A stretch of DNA of 31,553 nt from Burkholderiales bacterium (GTDB taxonomy: Bacteria > Pseudomonadota > Gammaproteobacteria > Burkholderiales > Nitrosomonadaceae): positions 1 through 31,553 of the forward strand of contig JACKLU010000021.1 of the NCBI GenBank assembly GCA_024235735.1. Direction: 5' to 3'. Shown piece after piece: positions 16,561-27,000 of this stretch. The notes below the pieces were generated by a model. It searched no databases, was not told the DNA's origin, and saw only the letters and a list, made by a program, of their open reading frames with translations. The position numbers and the translations under genes were made by a program. Within the stretch, counting starts at the first letter, position 1. Every line of letters starts with the position of its first letter.

Positions 16561-19500
16561 ATGGTGCAGCCGACTGATTGTTCACAGAATACGGATCCAC
16601 TCAAACTTGTGCGAGAGGGCGCGAGCCAGGATCAGCGCCTTTCGCTGGCGCTCGATCCCGCGTATGCGCCTGTGGACGAGCGTACTCCAGCCCATCGGAT
16701 GGTATTCGCTCAAGCTTTTTCAGCGTTCTTGAAATACTATGAAGTAAACAACGTTGCAGTGGGTGACTGGAGGCCATTTTTCAGCGAGGATGTGTCCGCT
16801 CGGCTAGCCGTAGCAGCTGTGCAGGATGTGGAGTTTTACAAAGCCAACATAAAAGCATCCTTCGATTTTCTGAATAATAACGAGAATAAAAATAAGGAGC
16901 CAGAATTAAAAAAAATTCTAGGCTATCTGTTCAGTTATCTTGGAACATTGGCCAGACAGTTGGATGAGTTAAAAGATGGATTACCAACAGAGATTTCGCT
17001 CAAAGGAGTATTGCAGAATCTGATCCAGAGCCAATTAGCGCCCGTATTTCGGCGGATGATTGCCTATTATAAAGCTGATATGATTCTCTCCCCTCTGCAT
17101 CCGCTTGTGGCAGACACGTCTCCCAATTCTAATATCGTAATTCTGGGTAGCACGCCGGTTACTTTCAGCAACATTTATGAAAACGGCTTATCCAAAGACT
17201 GGATAACGGATGACTCTGCTGACTGGAAAGTTTACGTTACTGCTATTCCAGAGGATAAGTCGGTTTACGGTTCTGGCGTAACTGTTTTCGAGCGGATCAA
17301 TCATATAGCCACCCATAATCTCTTTAAGGCGATATTCGATCAATTTCTGAAAAATTACGCGCGTGTAGTGAATGATGGAAAGCTGGCCTTGGAAAAGACG
17401 TTCACGAACTGGGATCGACACGAGCCGCATTATGCCTTATTTCTAGCTTTCTTGCGCCTGTTTGAGTATGCACGCACAGAAGCCAATACCCTGACTCAGC
17501 GGCACCTGGATTTTTATTATCGCGAAATCCTGCGGCTAAAAGAAAAATCTGCCAGACCAGGACATGCCCATCTGCTGGTGGAATTAGCCAAACATGTTCC
17601 AACCCATTTACTGGAGGCAGGTGAGCTGTTCAAAGCAGGGAAGGACGATCTTGGTCGTGAGGCGTTCTTTGCCAATGATCGCGATTTAGTGGTCAACCAG
17701 GCAAAAGTGGCAGCTTTGAAAACGGTTTACCGGCATGGCAATGAAACGGTGAAGGGCGCAGTCCCGACCGACAGGCACTTTGGCCGTCTGTTTGCTTCTC
17801 CGGTAGCTAATTCGGATGATGGGTTAGGGGCGGAACTGACTGCTGTGGATCAATCGTGGCATCCTTTCTACAACAGAATTTATCAGGATGGCACGCTTTC
17901 AGAGATAAACATGTCGGAAGCAGAGGTGGGATTCGCTATTGCCTCGCATTACTTGTGGATGGCGGAAGGGAAACGTGAGATAACGGCTGAAATCAGCGTG
18001 TCCGGCTATGCTATCAATCCTTTTTCCAAAAATACAATTACCTGCCTATTGACTTCGGAAAAAGGATGGATCAAAAAAGCACCCATTTCATTTGCTCCGA
18101 TTTCACCAAATAAAGATAAATTTGAGCTAAAAATCGAGGTGGGCGGTGGCGATGCGCCTATCACACCCTACCTGGCGAAGACACATGGCTATGCGTTTGA
18201 AACGGATTTACCAGTATTACTGATCAAATTAAAACACGATACAGCCAGCAAATATGCTTATTCTATTTTTCAGGATATTGTCGTTACGAGCATAAAGCTG
18301 AAAGTTGCAGTTGAAAATTTAAAAACGCTGGCTGTATCCAACGATTTCGGCCCGGTAGATACCTCCAAGCCATTTCAGCCTTATGGAGCATCACCGCGAG
18401 CCAATAATGCATTAATCATCGGCTCGAAAGAGATTTTCCAAAAAAAACTCGAGGAGGCGTCAATTGAAGTAAAGTGGTTAAGCTCTCCCAAACCTTATCC
18501 ACCTGCTGGTGCAGTAAATGTCAATATCGATCTCCTGAAAGCGGGGCAGTGGCTTTCTTCGAACATTACTTCTATTGGAGTAGGTGAAACCGGATATAAC
18601 TTATCAAGCAAGTTTAATGATACGGTGGTGGCCGAGCCGGATATAACGCCCAATGAATTCTATAATACGGCTTCACGGCATGGATTTATCCGGCTTAAAT
18701 TGAACAAGAATTTCGGACAAGACGAATATCAAGCACATCTACTTAGATATCTGCGAGAAGAAGCGACGGCTACTGATTTGAAGAAACTCCCGGTAGGGTC
18801 GCCTTTTGTTATCGACTGGTTGTCGTCTAAACGGACTACTGATCCTGGAACTCCTCCAGTAGGACCAACCATGGCTGAGCTTTGGATGAATTACACCGCA
18901 TCACAAACAATAACCCTGGACAGTTTGAAAGATCCAGATGCATTTGACAGACGCAAAGCGCAGTTTTTCCACCTCGCACCCTTTGGCCAAGCCGAGCAGC
19001 ACCCGAAACTCAGCTCAGCAAATAAGATTTTTCTTTTTCCCCAGTTCGATTTCAGGCGCGAGGGTCATAACTATGAAAGTGAAGCCGAATTTTATATCGG
19101 TATCACTGGTCTCAAACCTCCCCAAAACCTCTCCCTGCTTTTTCAAGTAATCGATGGTACTGCTGCTCCGCTTGTTGAAAAACCGGATTCGCATATTCAC
19201 TGGAGCTATCTGCGAGCCAATGAATGGGTCTCATTTTCGGAGAACGAAGTGGAAGATCTAACCGGGGGATTGATTAATTCCGGCATCATTACCTTTGCCA
19301 TGCCTCGTGAAGCTTCGGATGTCAATACGCTGTTACCGCCTGGCATGTACTGGATTCGAGCAGCAGTTGCTGCCAAAAGTGAGGCCGTCTGCCGGTTGGT
19401 TTTGGTAGCAGCTCAGGCCTTGCGGGCCACTTTTACGGATAAAGACAACGACCCGGCTTTTTCCGCTAAAGCTCTGGCAGAGGGCACCATTACAAAACTC

Positions 19501-20301
19501 GATCAACCCACAGCAGCTATTAAAAAGATCTCCCAGCCTTTTGTGACTTTCGGTGGACAGGAGATGGAGCTTCCTGCTGCCTTTTATACGCGGGTCAGTG
19601 AGCGCTTGCGCCATAAGGATCGTGCGATAGCTTTGTGGGATTATGAACGATTAGTACTTGAAACTTTTCCACAAATATATCGGGTTAAATGCTTGAACCA
19701 TACGCAGTACGAGCCCAACGAGAGCGGAACCGGTATATACAGGGAACTCGCACCCGGTCATGTGACCATTGTCACCATCCCCAATCAGCGATTTCATGAA
19801 CAGCGCGACCCATTGCGGCCCTATACAAGCCTGGGACTTCTGGAACAGATCAATGTATTCTTGCTCAAGCATGCACCTTGCTTTGTCAAACTGCACGTCA
19901 GAAACCCCAAGATTGAAGAAGTGAGTGTGGCATTTAACGTACGATTACGCGATGGGTCAGATGAATTATTTCACGTCAATAAATTGAAAGAAGCCATTAC
20001 CCGCTTTTTATCACCTTGGGCGTTTTCGGACGGGGGGAGCCCAACTTTCGGCGGAAAAATCTATCAGGCAGTACTGCTCAATTTTATCGAAGAGCAGCCC
20101 TATGTCGATTATGTGACGGATTTTCAACTTTTCCATTATGTCGTGGAAAATGGTATTACGAAGAAAATTCTTAAAACAGAAGTAGAAGGCACGACAGCCG
20201 TGTCCATCCTGGTTTCCGCACCTGCCAATAAACATGTGATTACGGTTATCGGTGCTTCCGAAGCGCAAACGTTGCGTGAAAACTGTTCGTGTGCCCCATG
20301 A
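16561..20301 (+). CDS. Giant baseplate J/gp6-like wedge protein (Pvc11-like)
   Basis: A 1246-residue protein starting two bases after the gp25 stop. The C-terminal third is the recognisable part: ELPAAFYTRVSERLRHKDRA, DYERLVLETFPQIYRVKCLNH, then the segment around HVTIVTIPNQ and a late DGGSPTFGGKIYQAVLLNFI. This is the gp6/Baseplate_J-type C-terminus of eCIS wedge proteins. The N-terminal two thirds (with FLKYYEVNNVAVGDW and several aromatic blocks) is likely specific to the long eCIS version. Length is high against phage gp6 but usual for the eCIS form, as I recall. The stop overlaps the next ATG (ATGA), so the two wedge partners would be produced together. No frameshift is visible. Confidence 0.86.
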   Translation: MVQPTDCSQNTDPLKLVREGASQDQRLSLALDPAYAPVDERTPAHRMVFAQAFSAFLKYYEVNNVAVGDWRPFFSEDVSARLAVAAVQDVEFYKANIKASFDFLNNNENKNKEPELKKILGYLFSYLGTLARQLDELKDGLPTEISLKGVLQNLIQSQLAPVFRRMIAYYKADMILSPLHPLVADTSPNSNIVILGSTPVTFSNIYENGLSKDWITDDSADWKVYVTAIPEDKSVYGSGVTVFERINHIATHNLFKAIFDQFLKNYARVVNDGKLALEKTFTNWDRHEPHYALFLAFLRLFEYARTEANTLTQRHLDFYYREILRLKEKSARPGHAHLLVELAKHVPTHLLEAGELFKAGKDDLGREAFFANDRDLVVNQAKVAALKTVYRHGNETVKGAVPTDRHFGRLFASPVANSDDGLGAELTAVDQSWHPFYNRIYQDGTLSEINMSEAEVGFAIASHYLWMAEGKREITAEISVSGYAINPFSKNTITCLLTSEKGWIKKAPISFAPISPNKDKFELKIEVGGGDAPITPYLAKTHGYAFETDLPVLLIKLKHDTASKYAYSIFQDIVVTSIKLKVAVENLKTLAVSNDFGPVDTSKPFQPYGASPRANNALIIGSKEIFQKKLEEASIEVKWLSSPKPYPPAGAVNVNIDLLKAGQWLSSNITSIGVGETGYNLSSKFNDTVVAEPDITPNEFYNTASRHGFIRLKLNKNFGQDEYQAHLLRYLREEATATDLKKLPVGSPFVIDWLSSKRTTDPGTPPVGPTMAELWMNYTASQTITLDSLKDPDAFDRRKAQFFHLAPFGQAEQHPKLSSANKIFLFPQFDFRREGHNYESEAEFYIGITGLKPPQNLSLLFQVIDGTAAPLVEKPDSHIHWSYLRANEWVSFSENEVEDLTGGLINSGIITFAMPREASDVNTLLPPGMYWIRAAVAAKSEAVCRLVLVAAQALRATFTDKDNDPAFSAKALAEGTITKLDQPTAAIKKISQPFVTFGGQEMELPAAFYTRVSERLRHKDRAIALWDYERLVLETFPQIYRVKCLNHTQYEPNESGTGIYRELAPGHVTIVTIPNQRFHEQRDPLRPYTSLGLLEQINVFLLKHAPCFVKLHVRNPKIEEVSVAFNVRLRDGSDELFHVNKLKEAITRFLSPWAFSDGGSPTFGGKIYQAVLLNFIEEQPYVDYVTDFQLFHYVVENGITKKILKTEVEGTTAVSILVSAPANKHVITVIGASEAQTLRENCSCAP

Positions 20302-23300
20302 ACAAGGTATCTCCTACCTTACCGAAAAACCCCTTGCTGAAACCCGCCGAGGATTACTATCGCCTTCGCCGGGAAGGAATCGGTTTCATCGAACAGATGG
20401 GCAGCCGCTCGTGGACGGACTATAACACTCACGATCCGGGCGTTACCATCCTGGAAGTGCTTTGCTATGCCATTACGGACCTCGCCTATCGAACAGGATG
20501 GGATATCAAGGATATTCTGACACCTGCTCAACCGTCAGATGATCCCCATCAGCCCTTCCCCAATCAGCCTTTTTTTACCGCACGGGAAATCTTGACGGTC
20601 AACCCCTGGACACCGGATGATTTTCGTCGCTTGCTCATCGATCTTGATTGGGTGCGTAATGCCTGGATAATTTGCAAGAAATGCGCTTGTGATGTGCCCT
20701 ATTACGCATGGTGTGAACAAGGGCAATTGCAGTTATCCTATCAAAAACCTGTAAACCAAACGTTACAGCCTAAAAAAGTTGAACCACTTGGTTTGTACGA
20801 GATATTGCTGGAACTTGAAAATGACCCGGAATTGGGGAATCTGAATGATCGTAAAATCGAGCATACCTATCACAAATTCGATAATGACGGTATTCCCCAT
20901 CCGGTGACGCTGGAGCTTAGATTTCCCGAATGGAAGCTTGGGAATTGGGATGAGTGGCAATGGTTTCTGGAAAGTGCCGATGCTTTTGCAGGCCGGAATG
21001 GTGCTTCCTTCAAGTTGGAACTCTTGAAACTGAACCGTGATAAAACGGTTAATACATTTATAGATGATGTTGAATTACGTCGTTATTGGCGCAATGTCTT
21101 TTATGTCAGTTTTGAAATCACGCTTTCAGTGCCATCTCTAGATGATGATGAAGAAGCAACAACCAGAATCATTACGATCGAAAATGCAGCATTACGCATT
21201 TTTGGCGACAATTTCGCCAGAAGTAAAACGGCCGTCGAGGACGACTTGAGATCGATCCTGGAAGATGCAACGTCTGCCGGTTTTATTCAACGTTGCCGTA
21301 ATAAATTGCTCAAAATCAAACAGGCTGTCGCTGATGCCAAAGACTCACTCCACAGTCATCGCAACCTGGACGAGGATTATTGCCGTGTGCAGATCGTAAA
21401 AGTGGAAGATATTGCCGTCTGTGCAGATGTAGAAGTCGCACCGGACGCGGATATCGAACGTATTCAGGCGCACATCTGGTTCGAGATCGAGCAGTACTTC
21501 AATCCCCCCGTGCCGTTTTACACCTTGCAAGAACTAATGGATGCGGGAATTCCTGTAGAAGAAATTTTCAATGGCCCTGCGTTGAGTAACGGATTCATCA
21601 AAACTGAAGACTTGCAATCGGCCGAATTGAAAACGGCACTGCGTGTATCGGATATTCTCAACCGGCTGATGGATATCGAGGGGGTGGTCGCAGTTAACAA
21701 TCTACTGCTTTCCAAATACGATGCTGACGGCCAACCTATCGATGGCGCAGAGGCTTGGCAGCTTTTTGTCAGCCCTTTGCACCAGCCGCGCCTTTATCAT
21801 AACTTGTCGCGTTTTCTGTTTTATAAAAATGGCCTGCCATTTCTACCGAGAATGGATGAAGCCTACGATACGCTCACCCAATTGCGGGGAGTGGCCGAGC
21901 GCCCGAAAATAAAAAATGCCCAAATGGATTTACCGATCCCTGCGGGAACTTTTCGCAATCTCGAAGAATATTTTCCCCTGCAACATAGCTTTCCGTTGAC
22001 ATACGGCATCGGTATGGAGGGACTGCCGTCTCACGCAACTCCCCTGCGCCGGGCACAGGCCAAGCAGCTAAAAGCCTATCTCATGGTATTCGAACAGCTA
22101 TTGGGTAATGCTTTCGCGCAGGTGGCGCACAGCGCGGAATTGTTTTCACTCGATCCTGCCGTCCGGCGCACCTATTTTGTGCGGGAATTCACCCACGAGA
22201 TCATCCAAGGATACGATGAGATTATGGATGGATTAAGCCAGGCGGAATTGGAGGCATTGGCAGAAACGCAACCGGAGTTTCTCGAGCGCCGCAATCGTTT
22301 TCTCGATCATATCATGGCCCGTTTCGGGGAACAATTCAGCGAATATTCGTTACTGCTTACGAACTTGCAGGGCAAGCAAGTAGCGCTTGGCCGATTGATC
22401 GAAGATAAAATCGCCTTCCTGAATGCCTATCCACGCATCAGTCACGACCGAGGCAAGGCACTCAATTACCGGAAAAATCCTTGTTCCTCGGACAATATCG
22501 CCGGCCTCAAGAAGCGTATCAGTCTCCTGCTGGGTTATCCTGATCTGACTTTTTCCTGGGAAGTAAGTGAATCAGAATCGGAAACAGAAACAGAAACAAA
22601 ACTGTACATCATCAAGTACCGATTGGCAGATCGAAACGAAACGAACTGGTTGGAAGGAAGCCTCGTCGTTTCTTCGGACAGTGCGCAGACTGCCACACAT
22701 AAAGCCTACCGGGAAATCACGGTGCAAATGACGCAAATGGATGCTTATGAAATAGTAGATAAAACCGAAACTTTCCACTTGAAACTCAAAGATAATCACG
22801 GTGACCCGCTGGGACAGCATCCGGTGTTATTTCAAACGAGGACGGCAGCCCAGGTAGTTCGAGGCGAGTTATTGAGCTGGAGCAGCAATGAGCGTGCTAT
22901 CGTTGTGGAACATCTATTGCTGCGTCCAAAATTTCCTGGGGATGCGCTTTATCCGGTCTGTAAGGAAGGTGCATGCAATACCTGCGGTGATGAAGATCCT
23001 TATTCTTTCCGCCTGACTTTCGTCATGCCGGGTTGGACAGCGCCCTACAATCTCAATATGGAGATGCGCAACTTTGCCGATCGCACCATCGGGCGAGAGA
23101 CCCCCTCGCATCTGCTCGCAAAAATATGCTGGGTTGGTAACGATGGCTTTATCGAGAATCCTTGTGAACCCGTTATCAGCGAGCTGGCGGATTTATTGAT
23201 GGCAGAGGGACGGACTATCGATGGAGGAAGCTTCAGTGAGTCCGAGGCATGTGATTGTGCCTATGCCATTTATACTTTTTTCAGCAACGCATTCAATGAA

Positions 23301-24014
23301 TGGTACGAAGGTAAAGTCTTGGATTATATTCACCCTGATGCCCTGCAAGCGGCTTTGGAAAATGAATTCAGACCGAAAGAATCAGCTGAAATTACCTGTA
23401 CGAGAGATTTGATTAGTGATTTATGGGATGAAATCCAGACAATAATGGTTGAATACTTTCATCATGTCGCACGTTACGGCTGGCAGTTCGAGCGCTTTGC
23501 GCAAGCCTGGTGCAAGTGGCTGGAGGCTAATGCGGCTTTTGACTGGACAGAAGAGCGGTTACAGGAGCGCATAGAAGCTATTCTGAGGGATAACCTGGAA
23601 ACTGTTCCTGTTGCCGGAGTATCCTCGCAGGTGGCATTGTGTCAATGCGCAACTTACATTTTAACCCAGTACGGCATGGCCTTTTATCAATGGATGGAAG
23701 CGAATTTCAAAGCGGGCAATGCTTTTGATGAGGGCTTCACTTCATTTGTCCCCAGTCCTATAGAGCTGTGTGACAACTTTATTTTTAAAGAGAACACGGC
23801 AACAAAGATAGAAGCCCTACTCAATGAACGTTACGAAGCCTACAAAGAAGTTTCGTATCGTCTTTGGGTGGTCGTACACCTGCTCGCTGACCTACGCAAC
23901 ACGTATCCGGGCGCGACCCTGCATGATTGTGACGACGGCAGCGATCTGAACCCTGTACGGTTGGGCCGCACGGCTTTGGGCAATTACACGCTCCGGAAAA
24001 CCTTGCCGCCATAA
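20298..24014 (+). CDS. Second giant baseplate protein (Pvc12-like)
   Basis: I use the ATG overlapping the previous stop (ATGA) rather than an upstream GTG at 20289; this gives 1238 residues. The N-terminus has the baseplate signature WTDYNTHDPGVTILEVLCYA (39-58) followed by ITDLAYR. Long helical and acidic parts follow. Around residue 888 there is a small cysteine cluster, C888-x4-C893-x2-C896, followed by DEDPYSFRLTFVMPGW and a RETPSHLLAKICWVG segment, which I recognise from baseplate proteins of this class. A low-complexity acidic run SESESETETE lies near residue 757. It probably forms a wedge with the gp6-like neighbour. The Pvc12 name rests on position and on the DPG motif. Confidence 0.82.
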   Translation: MNKVSPTLPKNPLLKPAEDYYRLRREGIGFIEQMGSRSWTDYNTHDPGVTILEVLCYAITDLAYRTGWDIKDILTPAQPSDDPHQPFPNQPFFTAREILTVNPWTPDDFRRLLIDLDWVRNAWIICKKCACDVPYYAWCEQGQLQLSYQKPVNQTLQPKKVEPLGLYEILLELENDPELGNLNDRKIEHTYHKFDNDGIPHPVTLELRFPEWKLGNWDEWQWFLESADAFAGRNGASFKLELLKLNRDKTVNTFIDDVELRRYWRNVFYVSFEITLSVPSLDDDEEATTRIITIENAALRIFGDNFARSKTAVEDDLRSILEDATSAGFIQRCRNKLLKIKQAVADAKDSLHSHRNLDEDYCRVQIVKVEDIAVCADVEVAPDADIERIQAHIWFEIEQYFNPPVPFYTLQELMDAGIPVEEIFNGPALSNGFIKTEDLQSAELKTALRVSDILNRLMDIEGVVAVNNLLLSKYDADGQPIDGAEAWQLFVSPLHQPRLYHNLSRFLFYKNGLPFLPRMDEAYDTLTQLRGVAERPKIKNAQMDLPIPAGTFRNLEEYFPLQHSFPLTYGIGMEGLPSHATPLRRAQAKQLKAYLMVFEQLLGNAFAQVAHSAELFSLDPAVRRTYFVREFTHEIIQGYDEIMDGLSQAELEALAETQPEFLERRNRFLDHIMARFGEQFSEYSLLLTNLQGKQVALGRLIEDKIAFLNAYPRISHDRGKALNYRKNPCSSDNIAGLKKRISLLLGYPDLTFSWEVSESESETETETKLYIIKYRLADRNETNWLEGSLVVSSDSAQTATHKAYREITVQMTQMDAYEIVDKTETFHLKLKDNHGDPLGQHPVLFQTRTAAQVVRGELLSWSSNERAIVVEHLLLRPKFPGDALYPVCKEGACNTCGDEDPYSFRLTFVMPGWTAPYNLNMEMRNFADRTIGRETPSHLLAKICWVGNDGFIENPCEPVISELADLLMAEGRTIDGGSFSESEACDCAYAIYTFFSNAFNEWYEGKVLDYIHPDALQAALENEFRPKESAEITCTRDLISDLWDEIQTIMVEYFHHVARYGWQFERFAQAWCKWLEANAAFDWTEERLQERIEAILRDNLETVPVAGVSSQVALCQCATYILTQYGMAFYQWMEANFKAGNAFDEGFTSFVPSPIELCDNFIFKENTATKIEALLNERYEAYKEVSYRLWVVVHLLADLRNTYPGATLHDCDDGSDLNPVRLGRTALGNYTLRKTLPP

Positions 24015-24057
24015 ATCCGGACATAATTTTGAGCTTTTTTGTAAAGGTGATTCCGCC

Positions 24058-27000
24058 ATGAAACCTGTAAAAGATAACTATCCCGTTTTCGAAGCCAACC
24101 AGGTCCTCACCAATATCCATCTGAATGATATTTTCAGCTACCTGGACGAACAGGAACGCCTGACGCGGGCTAACTTGATCGGTATTGGTATCGTTTGTGG
24201 ACTGGAGATACGCCACGAAATCGCTGGGGGTGGCGTAACCGTCGTCCACATTACCAAGGGGTGTGGCATAACCTCGGAAGGCTACCTCATCGTGGAACCG
24301 GAAGACGTGCCGCTGGTATCCTACCGGCCCTACACGCTGCCGGCTGATCTGGAATACCCACCTTTCAAAGATCTGACACTGTGGGAGATGTTTCCAGCGG
24401 AGGAACTCGGCACAACTTCGCTGAACGATCCTTCAGATTTTCTGAATGATAAAGTGGTGGTGTTTTTTCTGGAATTGAAAAAGGAGAAACTCCGTAATTG
24501 CAGTCCCATCAATTGTGATGATAAAGGCGCTCAAGTCACGGCGACAGTGAGGCGTCTGCTGATCAAGAGAGATGCTTTGAATTATGTCATCACAGAAGCT
24601 AACCAATTGGGAGCCAATCTCACCTTTGCCGACCTCGAAGTGGCCATGCTGGCTCGGCTGAATTTGCCTGATTTGCGTTTGCCGCGTCTCGGGATTCCAA
24701 ATAGAGATTTGGCCACTTCTAATGATGTATTTGCAGCATTTTTGTCAGTTTTTCAAGTCGATGATCTGGTATCTAAAACAGGCGAGGCGCTTAGGATCGC
24801 TTATCATGCTTTTAGACCAGTAGTGGAGGAGGAATATCCGTCTGATCCGTTTACACCTGTTTTTGAGGGAAAATTTGGTTTTTTAACAACGGCCCCAAAA
24901 GAAACGTCTCAGGTTCGTTTTTTACAGTATTACTACGACTTCTTTGACGATCTCATCAAAGCTTATGATGAATTTCGCTGGAAAGGGGTAGAGCTGATGT
25001 GCGTTTGCTGTCCCCCGGAAGGGCTGTTTCCACGCCATCTCATGTTGGGCGAATTGTACCCGGAGACGGCGACCAGCCCTGGTGTCTACCGACATTCTTT
25101 TCTGGCTTCATCAGGTATCGGAGGGTGTGACGAGCGCATCAAGGATCTGAAGCTCCTGTTCCAGCGCCTCGTGGAGATGATTATCCAGTTTACTGATGCT
25201 CCTCCTATTCGCCAAAATGCTCTTGAAGCTCGAACAGATACACAAATCCGTATTACACCCAGCCAACTGGGCGATGTGCCGTTGGGCAACAAAGCTATTC
25301 CCTATTATTACCAGCAAAATGGCAGCCCTCCCTTATATCATCTCTGGAACGCCGAAAAACACCGCCGGAATCGCGTGAATCAAAATTTAAGTTATCGTGC
25401 AGACGAATACCAGGACCCTGCTGCACCACCGTTCACCACTGATGCACTGCGCTACGACCTGGAACCCTACAATTTTCTACGCATAGAAGGACATCTGGGC
25501 AAGAACTACCTGAGCGTGCTGCATAAACTGATCTCGCTGAAAACGCAATACCGGCTACCGATTGAAATCATTGCGCTACGCACCGGGGTATTCGATGAAA
25601 CGATACCGGTCAATCTCGATAAGGAGAAATGCCGGTTTCAGGATTTGGAAGCGTTATACGATGCCCTTAGAGAAGAGCTCCGGTGCTTCTTAGCTAAGGA
25701 GCTGGAATTTTTTTATAATTTACCTATTAGGGAGGTTGACGATTCAGATACAGCGGAACGGCCTAGTGTCCCGGTATTGAGAAAATACAGAACTGATTTT
25801 CTCGTTAGGTCTGATCGGCTAGGAGCTCTGTTTGAGAGTCAATATAAGCATCAGATTTTTTCTGATGAATTACTGAATTTTGTATCAAATATAACGAATA
25901 CTGCTTTTTTTCGCATAATTTTCCGCATAGTCAAATTAGACGAAACACTATCAGAAAGCCTTGCGGATATTGATTTTAATAATATTGCTAGGCGATATCG
26001 TGATTTAGAAGAAGCGGTCCGCCAATTGGAAGCGGCTCGTAAGACATACTTTGATAAGTTGGAAGATAAGGCTAATATTATTCTTCAAGCTGAAGAAATA
26101 GACGATCGCCTTGAAGCCATTCTATTCAATTGCCGCTTGGATGCTTTTCAGTCGATTTATACCGAATACCAGCGTCGCCTCACTGAGGCCAAACAAAAGC
26201 AGTTCCTTAGTTTCTTTTTACAAAAAACCCCCGGTATTCAGCACAAAGCAGGCGTTCCATTGGGGGGTACATTTATCATCGTTTATCATGACAATCCTGA
26301 ACCCATACAAAATCCTAATTCTTCATTTAATCTAGGTAACCTGAATTTATTTGGAAATCTGCTTATTCCTAATTTAGGCCGCTTTGCAAATAACCCAGTT
26401 AATCCTGCTGCTTTTGAAGATGCACTTACTCGAATCAGTGCTAACCGTACATTGGCCGATGACCCGGATATCCAGCTGGTGCTTGGAAATTTTATCAAGC
26501 AGTTACCAAATCAGGGCATTTTCATATCTCTCGCGGATAATGAAGCAAGCAATATAATTAACCAAACGGTCAATGGATTGACGGATGGTATGGTGATTGC
26601 CGATTTCTTTCTCCCTTACCTGTGCTGTTCAGATTGTTCACCCGTTCAGTATGTTTTACCTGCGCCCCCACCTCCGAATGAACCTTGCGATTTGCCTTGT
26701 AATGGACAATCACGACGTTGCGCTTATCGTTTGTGGATTCAGCCTCAGTCGCTAACTAATAAAGATGATATGTTTTATGATCAAAACAAAAAAATAATTT
26801 TTAGTTTTAACAATAAAGAATACCAGAGTGAATCTAATCTATTGTCTGTAGATGATAAATTTACGTATCCCAATAGTGACAATATTAGTGGCCTCATAAC
26901 CCGATTAAATAGCTTTGTCAATAAAACATTAGAAGGTGACAAATTAGGAAGAAATCGACTTGAAATTACTTATGAGCCTAATTCTTCAAATGATCCATTT

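Noticed and set aside
8899..20301. Contractile phage tail or type VI secretion system instead of eCIS
   Set aside because: DUF5908, DUF4255, CIS_TMP and DUF4157 together are eCIS markers, and no capsid, terminase, portal, TssJ/L/M or TssB/C gene pair is present.
22569..22600. Short repeat of GAAACAGAAACA type as a contingency locus
   Set aside because: Only a few imperfect units encoding an acidic SESETETE run; too short and imperfect for a slippage switch.
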